From Pseudomonadales bacterium (lineage in GTDB: Bacteria; Pseudomonadota; Gammaproteobacteria; Pseudomonadales; Pseudohongiellaceae): DNA of 64,000 bases. The stretch is taken from NCBI GenBank assembly GCA_023257655.1, contig JALRBQ010000018.1, positions 1-64,000 of the forward strand, written 5' to 3'. A model generated the notes under the pieces. It was not told the origin of the DNA and ran no database searches. It saw nothing but the letters and a program-made list of their open reading frames with translations. Positions 26,493 through 35,473 of this stretch are shown here, one piece after another. Within the stretch, counting starts at the first letter, position 1; every line of letters starts with the position of its first letter. The position numbers and the translations under genes were made by a program.

Positions 26493-27443
26493 ATGTTAGA
26501 CGTTCTCATCTTTGCCACGCTCAATGGCCTGGTCACGGGTCTGCTGCTGTTCATGCTCGCCAGCGGCCTCACGCTGATCTTCAGCATGATGGGCGTCCTC
26601 AATTTTGCCCATGCCAGCTTTTACATGCTCGGCGCGTATTTCGCCTATTCGCTCAGCCTCTATTTCGGTTTCTGGACCGGACTCATCTTCGCACCCCTGA
26701 TCGTCGGCGTGCTCGGCGCGCTGGTGGAGCGTTACGGCCTGCGTCGCGTGCATCAGGCCGGCCATGTCGCCGAACTCGTCTTCACCTTTGGACTGGCCTT
26801 CCTCATCGAGGAAGCGGTGCAATTCTTCTGGGGTCGCGACACCAAGAGCTACCAATCTCCCGACGTGCTGAACTTCGCTCTGTTCACGCTCTTCGGTCAG
26901 GAATTCTCGGCGTACCGGGGCTTCATGATCGCGATCTCTGTCGGCATTTTCATCGGCCTTTATTACGTGCTCACTCGCAGCCGGGTGGGCATTATCATCC
27001 AGGCCGCAATCACGCATCCCAATACCGTTGCCAATCTAGGTCACAATGTGCCGCTGATCTTCATGGGAGTTTTCGGAGTCGGAACGGCGCTGGCTGGTGT
27101 CGCGGGGGTCATCGCGGGACCGGTGCTGACGACTTTCCCTGGCATGGCAACAGTTCTGGGAAGCATCGTCTTCGTGATCGTCGTCATCGGCGGACTCGGC
27201 TCTCTCGCCGGGGCATTCATCGCCTCTCTGCTCATCGGATTATTACAGTCCTTCGCGATCGCATCCGACGTCGGCATGGAGGATCTGCTGGACCTGTTCG
27301 GCATCAGCTTCCCTTACGATCATGCCCTGGCTGACCTGTGGGGACTGACCCTGCCACAGGTGGCACCGATTCTGCCCTTCCTGTTGCTGGTACTGGTTCT
27401 GATCTTCCGTCCAACCGGCCTGATGGGCAAACGGGAAGAGTAA
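26493..27443 (+). CDS. LivH-type ABC transporter permease
   Basis: A 316-residue permease with about eight membrane segments and the LivH pattern LNGLVTGLLLFMLASGLTLI, MMGVLNFAHASFYMLGAY and the C-terminal VIVVIGGLGSLAGAFIASLLIG. It forms the channel together with the LivM-type protein, whose start overlaps this stop by one base (TAATG). Mid-part loop KSYQSPDVLNFALFTLFGQEF is periplasmic. Confidence 0.92.
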   Translation: MLDVLIFATLNGLVTGLLLFMLASGLTLIFSMMGVLNFAHASFYMLGAYFAYSLSLYFGFWTGLIFAPLIVGVLGALVERYGLRRVHQAGHVAELVFTFGLAFLIEEAVQFFWGRDTKSYQSPDVLNFALFTLFGQEFSAYRGFMIAISVGIFIGLYYVLTRSRVGIIIQAAITHPNTVANLGHNVPLIFMGVFGVGTALAGVAGVIAGPVLTTFPGMATVLGSIVFVIVVIGGLGSLAGAFIASLLIGLLQSFAIASDVGMEDLLDLFGISFPYDHALADLWGLTLPQVAPILPFLLLVLVLIFRPTGLMGKREE

Positions 27444-28684
27444 TGGTGATCCTGCAAACACTTGTGAAGAAATTCGGCATTTGGGTCGCCTATCTCGCGG
27501 TGCTGTTGTTGTTGCCGCAATTGTTTGACTCCATTCTTGCGATCTCCATCTACAACCAGATGGCAATCGCGATTGTGTTCGCACTCAGCTATAACATGCT
27601 GCTGGGTCAGGGCGGCATGCTGTCCTTCGGCCACGCCGTGTATTTCGGCATGGGTGGCTTCCTCGGTGTACACACCCTCCTGATGATCGAGAACGAGTCC
27701 GTATATTTCTCCGTGATGTGGGTGCCGTTCATCGGCGGCCTGTTTGGCCTGCTGTGTGCATTGTTCATCGGCAGTTTTTCCACCCGCAAGGCAGGTACTG
27801 TATTTGCAATGATCTCGCTCGGGATCGGAGAACTCATTGCCGCCTCGTCACTGATCTTCGTGGACTTCTTCGGCGGCGAAGCGGGCATCAGTGGCGACCG
27901 CACCTTCGGCCCGACTTTCTTCGGCGTCGATTTCGCCCAGAACATCCAGATCTATTACCTCGCGGCGATCTGGACTTTTATCGCGACCATCTTTATGTAC
28001 CTGTTCACCCAGACACCGGCCGGTCGCATGGCCAACGCCGTGCGTGACAACCCGATACGCGCCGAATTCATCGGCTACAGCGCGCGCCGCGTCCGCTTCA
28101 TTTCATTCTGTGCCGCAGGCCTGTTCGCCGGCGTTGCCGGTGGCCTGTTTGCCCTCAACTACGAATTCATCACCGAGGAGAACCTCAACGCGGCCACCTC
28201 CGGACGCGTGTTGTTGATGGCCTACATCGGTGGACTGGGCTACTTCATCGGTCCCATCATCGGCGCCGTGTTACTGACCCTGATGAATACCCTGCTGAGT
28301 ACCTACACCGACCTCTGGCTGCTTTATCTTGGCATTCTGTTCCTGCTGACGGTTATGTTCCTGCCACGCGGGTTCGCTGGCTTCATCATGATGCATCAGG
28401 TGGCATGGTTGCGCGGTCGCCTGACGAGCCTGATCAAACCCTACCTGATTACCGGCTTGCCCGCGCTCGTCTTTTTGCTCGGTGTCGTCACGCTGATCGA
28501 ACTGATCCACACCGAAGACGAGACGCTGTCGATCTGGGGTCTGAGCCTGACACCGGCCAGCGTGCCGACCTGGATAGTCCTGATTGCCATTACTGGCGCC
28601 GCCTTTTACGGCATTCGCCGTTCCTTGCCACAACTGCGCGAAGCCTGGCATGCGGCCAATAAACCGGATGGAGAGGGCAACTAG
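27443..28684 (+). CDS. LivM-type ABC transporter permease
   Basis: A 413-residue permease: IAIVFALSYNMLLGQGGMLSFGHAVYFGMGGF in the first half, VRDNPIRAEFIGYSARRVRF (cytoplasmic coupling loop) and LMAYIGGLGYFIGPIIGA in the second. The C-terminal extension with two more hydrophobic segments (LITGLPALVFLLGVVTLI; VPTWIVLIAITGAAFYGI) makes it longer than E. coli-type cores of this domain. The start overlaps livH. Likely substrate as for the binding protein. Confidence 0.9.
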   Translation: MVILQTLVKKFGIWVAYLAVLLLLPQLFDSILAISIYNQMAIAIVFALSYNMLLGQGGMLSFGHAVYFGMGGFLGVHTLLMIENESVYFSVMWVPFIGGLFGLLCALFIGSFSTRKAGTVFAMISLGIGELIAASSLIFVDFFGGEAGISGDRTFGPTFFGVDFAQNIQIYYLAAIWTFIATIFMYLFTQTPAGRMANAVRDNPIRAEFIGYSARRVRFISFCAAGLFAGVAGGLFALNYEFITEENLNAATSGRVLLMAYIGGLGYFIGPIIGAVLLTLMNTLLSTYTDLWLLYLGILFLLTVMFLPRGFAGFIMMHQVAWLRGRLTSLIKPYLITGLPALVFLLGVVTLIELIHTEDETLSIWGLSLTPASVPTWIVLIAITGAAFYGIRRSLPQLREAWHAANKPDGEGN

Positions 28685-28686
28685 CC

Positions 28687-29439
28687 ATGGCGATTCTGTC
28701 CCTCAAAGACGTACACAAGAGCTTCGGCATAACACACATTATTCGTGGCGTCTCGCTCGACATCGAGCAGGGTGAGAAGCATGCAATCATCGGCCCGAAT
28801 GGAGCCGGCAAATCGACGCTCTACCATCTGATCAGTGGTCTGTATTCTGTTACCAGCGGCACGATCGAACTGAAAGGCGAGGAGATTCAGAACAAGCCGC
28901 CCTATGAAATCAGTCGTCGCGGTCTGGCTCGCAGCTTTCAGGTCACCAATATCTTTCCCCGCATGAGCGTGTTCGAAAACGTGCGTTGTGCCCTGCTCTG
29001 GTCGCGCGGCTTCCGCTATTCCTTCTGGCATCTGCTGGGTCGCCAGGGCGAGCTGAATGATTGCGCCATGGAGGTGCTGTCCCAGATTGGCTTGCTGGAA
29101 AAAGCCTCTTTCCCGGCAGGAGAGCTCGCCTATGCCCAGCAACGCGCCCTGGAACTCGGTATCACGATTGCGAGCGGCGCTGAAGTCATCCTGCTCGATG
29201 AACCGGTGGCCGGCATGAGTCATTCCGAGGCGGAGAACGCAGTACAACTGATTCGGCAGATCACTGAAGGCAAGACGCTGGTCATGGTGGAACACGACAT
29301 GAATATTGTCTTCGATGTCGCCGACCGCATCTCGGTACTGGTTTATGGCGAGGTGATCGCCAGCGATAAGCCGGCGGCAATCCGAGGCAACCAACGGGTT
29401 CAGGAAGCCTATCTGGGCGAGGTGGCGACCCATGCTTGA
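28687..29439 (+). CDS. LivG-type ABC transporter ATP-binding protein
   Basis: A 250-residue ATPase with Walker A GPNGAGKST (residues 36-44), the LivG-type divergent signature LAYAQQRALELG and Walker B VILLDEPVAGMS, followed by an H-loop in VMVEHDMNIVF. It overlaps the LivF-type gene by eight bases. Because the partner ATPase lacks the Walker A lysine, this subunit probably supplies the main catalytic site. Confidence 0.92.
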   Translation: MAILSLKDVHKSFGITHIIRGVSLDIEQGEKHAIIGPNGAGKSTLYHLISGLYSVTSGTIELKGEEIQNKPPYEISRRGLARSFQVTNIFPRMSVFENVRCALLWSRGFRYSFWHLLGRQGELNDCAMEVLSQIGLLEKASFPAGELAYAQQRALELGITIASGAEVILLDEPVAGMSHSEAENAVQLIRQITEGKTLVMVEHDMNIVFDVADRISVLVYGEVIASDKPAAIRGNQRVQEAYLGEVATHA

Positions 29440-30127
29440 AGTCAGGAATCTGCACGCCTTCTATGGCAAGAGCCACATTCTTCATGGCGTCAACTTTAAC
29501 GTCGCCGAAGGCGAAATCGTCAGCTTGCTGGGCCGCAATGGAGTCGGCCGATCGACCACGGTAAAGACCATCATGGGCGAGGTGGCACCCCAGGGGTCTA
29601 TTCTGTTCAAAGGCGAGGAAATTGCCGGCCGCAAGAGTTTCGAAATCGCCCACCGTGGTCTCGGTTATGTGCCCGAGAACCGGGACATCTTCCCCACTCT
29701 CACGGTGCGCCAGAATCTGGTGTTAGGCATGAAAAGCACAAAACACCAGGGACGTTGGACCCTGGATGAGGTGTTCGCCATGTTCCCCAATCTCGGCGCC
29801 CGAGCCGACGTGCCCGGCGGGGTGTTGAGCGGCGGCGAGCAACAGATGCTGTGCATGTGTCGGACTCTGATGGGCGACCCCGACATGATCATGATCGATG
29901 AACCCACCGAGGGACTCGCACCCAAGGTCGTGGAACAGGTTGGCGATCTGCTGCAGGAAATTGCCAAGCGCGGCGTCTCGATTCTGCTGGTGGAACAGAA
30001 ACTCTCTATCGCCCTGCGCATATCCCACCGCCTGTATGTGATGGGCCACGGCAAGATCGTCTATGAAGGTACTCCGGACAGCTTGCGCCAGGCCGATGAG
30101 GTTCGTGCCGAGTGGCTGGAAGTGTAA
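29432..30127 (+). CDS. LivF-type ABC transporter ATP-binding protein with altered Walker A
   Basis: A 231-residue ATPase. The Walker A reads GRNGVGRST (residues 34-42): Arg40 replaces the invariant Lys. The other motifs are intact: signature LSGGEQQMLCMCRTL, Walker B MIMIDEPTEGLAP and H-loop region ILLVEQKLSIALRI (Gln instead of His is common in LivF). It heterodimerises with the LivG-type subunit. The codon CGA can arise from AAA only by two changes, so simple sequencing error is less likely; a degenerate-site heterodimer is plausible. Confidence 0.9.
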   Translation: MLEVRNLHAFYGKSHILHGVNFNVAEGEIVSLLGRNGVGRSTTVKTIMGEVAPQGSILFKGEEIAGRKSFEIAHRGLGYVPENRDIFPTLTVRQNLVLGMKSTKHQGRWTLDEVFAMFPNLGARADVPGGVLSGGEQQMLCMCRTLMGDPDMIMIDEPTEGLAPKVVEQVGDLLQEIAKRGVSILLVEQKLSIALRISHRLYVMGHGKIVYEGTPDSLRQADEVRAEWLEV

Positions 30128-30193
30128 TCTGGCTGTCACCCATCCGTCGTGCGAGTTTGCTACACTGCCTGCTGTTCCATTCAGGCCACGCCA

Positions 30194-31186
30194 ATGAAAG
30201 CCCTTACCAGACTTGTTCTTGCCTGCCTGCTGACCGGAGTTAGCGTACCCGCAGCGGCCTGGGATGCCGTTGGCCATCGGCTGACGGCCGCCATCGCCCT
30301 GTCTTATCTCAGTCAGGAGCGCCAGCAGCAGCTGGTCGCGCTGTTGCAGCAACACCCCCGCTTTCAAGCCGACTTCGCCGCGGCCATGCCGGCCTTCGTC
30401 CAGCGCGGAGATGCCGCGAGTCAGGCCACCTGGTTGCTGGGTCAAGCCGCCTATTGGCCCGACCTGGCCCGCGGTCTGCCTGAACCCGAGCGCCGGCGTT
30501 ACAACCACCCCGAGTGGCACTACATCGATGGTGCCTGGGTGCGTGATGGGGCGAGCACCCAGGGCAATGTGTATGTAGGCAGGTCACCACTTCCCGATAT
30601 CGCTGGCGCACCCGCGACTGCAATCCAAACTCCGTCGCGCGCCGACAATGTGATGACGGCGCTGGATTACAACACGCGCGTGCTGGCCGACCCCGGGCAA
30701 GCTGCGCCCGAGCGCGCGGTTGCGCTGTGCTGGGTATTGCATCTCATGGGGGATATTCACCAGCCGCTCCACGCCGGATCGCTGTACTCGGCACGCCTGT
30801 TTGCCGAGGGTGATCGGGGTGGCAACGGCATTCCGACCGACACCGGCACATTGCACGCACGCTGGGACGGAGCGCTCGCCGATGACGGGATTGACGACAG
30901 CCTCGACACTATCCTGACCCAGCTCAACGGGTTCAACCGTCCGCAAATCGCGGGCGTCGATTCGGACTGGTCGCAATGGCTTAATGAGAGTCGCGGACTG
31001 CTGCTCTCACTGGTCTACCCTGACACAACGCGTCAAGCGATCGCCATTGCCGATACCAGCGGCACCGAACTCGATCGACTGCGGCTCGACGATGGCTATG
31101 TTCAGACCATGCAGCGCATCGCGCGGCAACGGCTCGGACTCGCGGGCATTCGCATCGCCATCTGGCTGGAGAACAGCCTACCCTGA
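30194..31186 (+). CDS. S1/P1 family nuclease, exported
   Basis: A 330-residue zinc nuclease with signal peptide (cleavage after AAA, residue 22), so that Trp23 becomes the N-terminal residue which in this family coordinates zinc (WDAVGHRLTA). Further ligands are in HYIDGAW and the HLMGDIHQPLH motif (two His and Asp). It degrades single-stranded DNA or RNA in the periplasm or outside the cell, perhaps for phosphate. ATG 30194 starts the signal peptide; the frame before it is untranslated. It ends convergently with trpEG, a small hairpin (31182-31194) spanning both stops. Confidence 0.9.
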   Translation: MKALTRLVLACLLTGVSVPAAAWDAVGHRLTAAIALSYLSQERQQQLVALLQQHPRFQADFAAAMPAFVQRGDAASQATWLLGQAAYWPDLARGLPEPERRRYNHPEWHYIDGAWVRDGASTQGNVYVGRSPLPDIAGAPATAIQTPSRADNVMTALDYNTRVLADPGQAAPERAVALCWVLHLMGDIHQPLHAGSLYSARLFAEGDRGGNGIPTDTGTLHARWDGALADDGIDDSLDTILTQLNGFNRPQIAGVDSDWSQWLNESRGLLLSLVYPDTTRQAIAIADTSGTELDRLRLDDGYVQTMQRIARQRLGLAGIRIAIWLENSLP

Positions 31187-31189
31187 TCG

Positions 31190-33382
31190 TCAGGCGATCT
31201 GCGACAGTTGCCGCTGCCCGCTCAGCGTCAACACCACATTGCGAATCAATCGATGGCCGCTCTGCTTGTCCAGACTCATGATTGATTCCGGATGAAACTG
31301 CACGGCCTTGATCGGCAGGCTGGCGTGTTCTACCGCCATCACACGCCCATCATCCGTGGTCGCTGTGACATGCAGACACTCCGGCACCTTGGATGCCACC
31401 AGCGAGTGATAGCGACCCGCGATGAATTGCCGATCGATGCCCGCGAACAGATCGCTATCGCTGTGCGTGATCGTGGACGGCTTGCCGTGCATCGGATAAT
31501 CCAGCTCCTGCAATGCCCCGCCAAAATACTCGACGATACCCTGTAAACCGAGACAGACACCGAACAGCGGAATTTTCTCTTTCAGCACGATATCGATCGT
31601 GGCATTCATCGCGAAATGCTGCGGGGAGTGCGGGCCCGGAGACAGGATAACCAGATCAACCTTGTTATGTTGTAGCCACTTGCGGGCATACTCCGGGCGC
31701 AGGGTCACAAGATCGACACCGCATTGCCTGAAGTAACTCGCCAGATTGTGTACGAACGAGTCCTGGTGATCCACCATCAGCACACGCAGGCCTCGGCCCT
31801 CGTCACCCTTTACCGGACTGGTCTCGGCGGCATTGCGTCCAGAACCTCCGCGCACGGCGTCAATCAGTGCCGAGGCTTTCAGGCGTGTCTCCTTCTCCTC
31901 CGCCACCGGATCGGAATCGATCAGCAGGGTCGCTCCGGCGCGAATCTCTGCGACACCTTCCTTGATACGCATCGTGCGCAGGGTCAGCCCGGTATTGAGA
32001 TTGCCATTGAACCCGATCTGACCCAGGGCACCGCCATACCAGCGCCTAGGCGACTTCTCGAACTCCTCGATGTACTGCATCGCGGCGAGTTTCGGTGCCC
32101 CGGTCACGGTGACGGCCCAGGTGTGCGCCAGGAAGCCATCGAGTGCATCGAATTCCGGTTTCAGCTCACCCTTTACATGGTCGACGGTATGGATGAGACG
32201 CGAATACATCTCAATCTGGCGACGGCCTACAACCTTTACTGAGCCCGGCACGCAGACCCGCGCCTTGTCGTTGCGATCCACATCCGTACACATCGACAAC
32301 TCGGATTCGTCCTTCGTCGAATTCAGTAATTCCTTTATTTGTTGGGCGTCCGCGATGGCGTCGACCCCGCGCTTGATCGTCCCCGAGATCGGACAGGTCT
32401 CGATCTGCTTGCCATCCACGCGTACAAACATTTCCGGTGAGGCCGCCACTAGATACTCCTGCTCCCCGAGATTCATCAACGCGCCATACGGCGCGGGATT
32501 GGCCGCCTGCAGACGCGCGAATACCTGCGACGGACTGTCCTTGCAGGGCTCGTAGAAGGTCTGGCCAGGCACAACCTCAAACAAGTCACCGCAACGAAAA
32601 TACCCCAGCGCGCGTTCGACCTGGTTCGCGAACTCGCCCTCCACATGATCACATTCGCGCTCGACGTGAATAGCCGGCGCATAGGGTACGGCCTCACCGG
32701 TGCGTCGGAATCCGCCCGTGGTCTCTGTGCGCTTATCGGAGGTCCAGCTTCGGCAGATGAACTCGTAGCTATAACACAATGTGCGCTCGATGCGGTGATC
32801 TGACACCGTGATCTGATCAGGCAGGTACAGAACCAGATCCCGATCGTTCTCACCGCGCTGCTGGTGCCTGACAACATCCTCAAACTGGAAAGTCAGGTCG
32901 TAGCCGAAAGCACCATATAACCCAAGATAGGGATCCTCGGGGCTGTAGAAGCAGGCGACGATTTCCCGCAATACCGAGAACAGACTGGGACGACGACTAC
33001 GCAGCTCCTCTTCCAGTTCGCTATCGTCATTGCAGACCGTCAGGCGAATCGCCTGCGGCGTCGCCTCCAGTTCGGCAATGGCGTCACTGCACTGCAAGGC
33101 GGCGTGAAGCTCAGGCAGCAGAACCTCGCCACGCACATTGAGTGCGGTAATGACCAGTTCGCGACCACGTCCGACGAGTTGCAGGGGCGGATTGATAAAC
33201 CCGATATCCCAGCGCGTATAGCGCCCGGGATACTCAAAACTCGACGCCAGCAGCACCCCCAGATGCTGATCGAGCGCTGCGCCCAGGCGTTGCATCGAGT
33301 TGCCATAGTCAAGCTGTGTGGCTGAACGCCGCACGCCGAGCCCACTGGCGCAGGTGTATTGAACCTGGTTTGCAGTCTGCAT
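31190..33382 (-). CDS. trpEG: Fused anthranilate synthase components I and II (TrpE-TrpG)
   Basis: A 730-residue enzyme making anthranilate from chorismate and glutamine for tryptophan synthesis. The N-terminal part is TrpE (residues about 1-520): LLASSFEYPGRY, then the chorismate-binding core ending in EIRAGATLLIDSDPVAEE. The C-terminal part is a class I glutamine amidotransferase: GVCLGLQGIVEYFGG with nucleophile Cys, and VQFHPESI with His and Glu. ATG 33382 has GAGGAAG upstream. This fusion is best known from rhizobia. An upstream Trp-rich leader peptide indicates tryptophan-dependent regulation, arguing against a phenazine-type role. Confidence 0.93.
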   Translation of the reverse strand: MQTANQVQYTCASGLGVRRSATQLDYGNSMQRLGAALDQHLGVLLASSFEYPGRYTRWDIGFINPPLQLVGRGRELVITALNVRGEVLLPELHAALQCSDAIAELEATPQAIRLTVCNDDSELEEELRSRRPSLFSVLREIVACFYSPEDPYLGLYGAFGYDLTFQFEDVVRHQQRGENDRDLVLYLPDQITVSDHRIERTLCYSYEFICRSWTSDKRTETTGGFRRTGEAVPYAPAIHVERECDHVEGEFANQVERALGYFRCGDLFEVVPGQTFYEPCKDSPSQVFARLQAANPAPYGALMNLGEQEYLVAASPEMFVRVDGKQIETCPISGTIKRGVDAIADAQQIKELLNSTKDESELSMCTDVDRNDKARVCVPGSVKVVGRRQIEMYSRLIHTVDHVKGELKPEFDALDGFLAHTWAVTVTGAPKLAAMQYIEEFEKSPRRWYGGALGQIGFNGNLNTGLTLRTMRIKEGVAEIRAGATLLIDSDPVAEEKETRLKASALIDAVRGGSGRNAAETSPVKGDEGRGLRVLMVDHQDSFVHNLASYFRQCGVDLVTLRPEYARKWLQHNKVDLVILSPGPHSPQHFAMNATIDIVLKEKIPLFGVCLGLQGIVEYFGGALQELDYPMHGKPSTITHSDSDLFAGIDRQFIAGRYHSLVASKVPECLHVTATTDDGRVMAVEHASLPIKAVQFHPESIMSLDKQSGHRLIRNVVLTLSGQRQLSQIA

Positions 33383-33451
33383 ACGCACTTCCTCACGAGT
33401 CTCGATTGACCGGTAAGGGTTATGGCGAACAGGGATTTTTTCGGGGGAATA

Positions 33452-33475
33452 GGCCGCCACAACCCGTGGGCGGCC
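33452..33475 (-). promoter_or_regulatory. Hairpin between the trp leader peptide and trpEG (possible attenuator)
   Basis: Seven GC-rich base pairs (33452-33458 with 33469-33475), extendable by CAC/GTG with one bulge. Its 3' arm could also pair with the GGGCCGCC segment inside the leader (about 33508-33515). No U-run follows on the minus strand, so it is not a classical terminator; it may act by alternative pairing on translation or by other means. Confidence 0.5.
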
Positions 33476-33484
33476 AATGAAGAG

Positions 33485-33500
33485 TTCTAGTTAGCTAGAA
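33485..33500. promoter_or_regulatory. Inverted repeat at the end of the trp leader peptide, TrpR-operator-like
   Basis: TTCTAG (33485-33490) and CTAGAA (33495-33500) flank TTAG. The core CTAGTTAGCTAG differs at one of 12 positions from the E. coli TrpR operator core CTAGTTAACTAG. It covers the stop codon of the leader peptide. May be operator or RNA hairpin. Confidence 0.35.
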
Positions 33501-33555
33501 TTTTCAACTGGCGGCCCGAGCGATCAAACCACCAGAAATAGGATTGAATGTTCAT
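33487..33555 (-). CDS. trpL: Trp leader peptide (22 residues, two adjacent Trp codons)
   Basis: A short frame starting ATG 33555, with FWWF at residues 7-10 (Trp codons at 33534-33529), ending at TAG 33487. It lies 104 bases upstream of trpEG on the same strand. There is no Shine-Dalgarno sequence before the ATG, and the predicted -10 ends about nine bases upstream, so the mRNA is probably leaderless or nearly so. The rhizobial trpE(G) leader trpL is the known parallel. Ribosome stalling at the Trp codons would sense tryptophan. Confidence 0.75.
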   Translation of the reverse strand: MNIQSYFWWFDRSGRQLKILAN

Positions 33556-33564
33556 AGGAGGGCG

Positions 33565-33593
33565 ATTCTGCGCAAAGCCGGTGTACAAGTCAA
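33565..33593 (-). promoter_or_regulatory. Promoter for trpL-trpEG
   Basis: On the minus strand TTGACT (33593-33588) and CAGAAT (33570-33565) are separated by 17 bases. The predicted start falls at about 33555-33560, at or just before the leader ATG. Confidence 0.65.
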
Positions 33594-33661
33594 CCCTCGA
33601 ACGGGGGACAATTCGCTCGGGTAGTACTCAGCCGCGCGCGTCCCCGTTCGGGAGATTTACC

Positions 33662-35290
33662 TTACAACTCCTCGGTCACCACCGGCAGGACGATAGCTGA
33701 CGGGTGCTGCGCGTCGAAATATATCGTGTTGGTCGCGACTCGGGACGCCGTCGTGGAATCATTCAGCGCCGCGCCATTGTTCGGATTCACCGCGAAGCGG
33801 GGATAATTGCTGGACGTCACGTGAATGCCAAGCCGATGGCCCTTCTCAAAGGTCTGGGCTGTACTCCACATATTAATTGTGAGCTTCTCTATCTTGCCGG
33901 GCTGCGCCAGTTCGACTGCCTCGGGCAATTGGCCATGACGGAAGCGCATGCGCTGCGGATAATCGAGAATTAATGCCTCATAGCCGTCAGGATAGATGTC
34001 GACGAGTTTGACAACGAAATCGGTATCCAGTGCGTCCGTGCTCACATACAGCTCCATGTCGATGTGGCCGGCGATGACAAGATCCTCCTCCAGCACCGGA
34101 GTCTGGAAGCGCAGATAGTCCTGACGCTCGCCAATCTCGCGCTGGTCACGGGGCCCTACGTCCGCCCCGAGGTTCTGGCCGCCCACCGTCGGTACGGGGT
34201 TGGCTGGATCGAAACGATAGCTGATGGAGGCGGAGTCGGCAGCGGGTGTTTGGGTATTCACTGTCATCGACGGCTGCAGGTAGAAGCGGGTCTGGGTATG
34301 CGCTGGCGGCCAGGTATCCGTGCTTATCACGCGGTTCTTCGGTGACGGATCGCTCTTGCGGGCTGAGGCCATCATGTAGAAGCTCACCGGGGGCTCTTCC
34401 ATAATGCCGTTCTCTTCCCCCTTGAGCCAGTGATCCCACCAGCGCAGTTGCTCGTTGATATCACCGGTTATCATGCCGCCACCTGGATAGACGAGGTCTC
34501 CCTGCAAGGCGCCATGACCGAACGCACCCATAAACAGCTTTTGCTTGCCGCGGGCCTTCTCGTTGCCTTCAGATTGCAGGTAGAGGTAGTTGTAAAGCGA
34601 ACCTTCGGCGTAGATGTCATGCCAGCCACCGACGTTATACACCGGAATCTCGACGTTCTCGCGGTGAAACAGGAAGTCAGTATCAATCCAGCCCTGATCC
34701 AGCACTGCCCGCGCCTTGTAGGCGTCGATGCGCTCCTCGCTGATGCCTTGTCCACGCAACCAGCCACCTGAATGACTCTCCTTGAAGACGCCGCCGACGA
34801 ATCGGGATCGGTAGAACAGGCTGTCCGGAGCTACCGTAACATAGGCGGCAGTCAGGTGTGGCGGCGCCGCTGCGGCGGCGAGATTGGAAGTGATGCCCGG
34901 CGCCGAAGTACCGAAGATGCCGATCTTGCCATTGCTGAAAGACTGGCTAGCTATCCATTCCACGGTGTCATAGCCGTCAGGCATGTCCACTTCGAAGGGC
35001 AGGTCTTCGCCTTCCGAGGCATAGCGACCACGCACGTCTTGTGAGACGAGGGCATAACCATGGGCGTTGTAGTTGGCGGCACTGCCATCGGCGCCATTCT
35101 TGTTGTAGGGCGTGCGTGTCAGCACTACTGGCCAGGGGCCCTCGCCTTCAGGCAGATAGATATTGGTAGCGAGTCTGACGCCGTCGCGCATGGGCACCAT
35201 GACTTCCTGTTTTGGCTGCTGGGCTGACGCCAGCCCGGCCAACAAGAACAGGCCCAGGACAAATATTCGTGACAGGGAACGTGACAGCAT
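33662..35290 (-). CDS. CocE/NonD family hydrolase, exported
   Basis: A 542-residue secreted alpha/beta hydrolase (peptidase S15 / Xaa-Pro dipeptidyl-peptidase-like plus C-terminal jelly roll). It has a signal peptide (SRIFVLGLFLLAGLASAQ), the early KQEVMVPMRDGVRLATNIYLP pattern, a nucleophile region GIFGTSAPG (Ser in place of GxSYxG context), catalytic His probably in GAFGHGALQG, and the jelly-roll C-terminal domain from about residue 340 (DYLRFQTPVLEEDLVIAGHIDM). Cleaves esters or amides of unknown type. ATG 35290 follows GGAGG; a long open frame further upstream is antisense to the next gene. Confidence 0.88.
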   Translation of the reverse strand: MLSRSLSRIFVLGLFLLAGLASAQQPKQEVMVPMRDGVRLATNIYLPEGEGPWPVVLTRTPYNKNGADGSAANYNAHGYALVSQDVRGRYASEGEDLPFEVDMPDGYDTVEWIASQSFSNGKIGIFGTSAPGITSNLAAAAAPPHLTAAYVTVAPDSLFYRSRFVGGVFKESHSGGWLRGQGISEERIDAYKARAVLDQGWIDTDFLFHRENVEIPVYNVGGWHDIYAEGSLYNYLYLQSEGNEKARGKQKLFMGAFGHGALQGDLVYPGGGMITGDINEQLRWWDHWLKGEENGIMEEPPVSFYMMASARKSDPSPKNRVISTDTWPPAHTQTRFYLQPSMTVNTQTPAADSASISYRFDPANPVPTVGGQNLGADVGPRDQREIGERQDYLRFQTPVLEEDLVIAGHIDMELYVSTDALDTDFVVKLVDIYPDGYEALILDYPQRMRFRHGQLPEAVELAQPGKIEKLTINMWSTAQTFEKGHRLGIHVTSSNYPRFAVNPNNGAALNDSTTASRVATNTIYFDAQHPSAIVLPVVTEEL

Positions 35291-35473
35291 GGGAATGCCT
35301 CCGCTTGGGGGTGTTATTGTTTTACCGGAGAATACCACAGCCCGCTGGCCTATGCCTGTAGGTCGAGATACGCGGCAGCACCCCGGTACCGGCGCATCGA
35401 CGGCGGGTTGGCGCGGGCCGCCATTTGCGCTAGTGTGCGTGACACGATTCGACCCACCGCACCTGGATTCTGC

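Noticed and set aside
33452-33475. Classical rho-independent attenuator of trpEG
   Set aside because: The hairpin is GC-rich but is followed by A residues, not a U-run, on the transcribed strand; listed only as possible regulatory structure.
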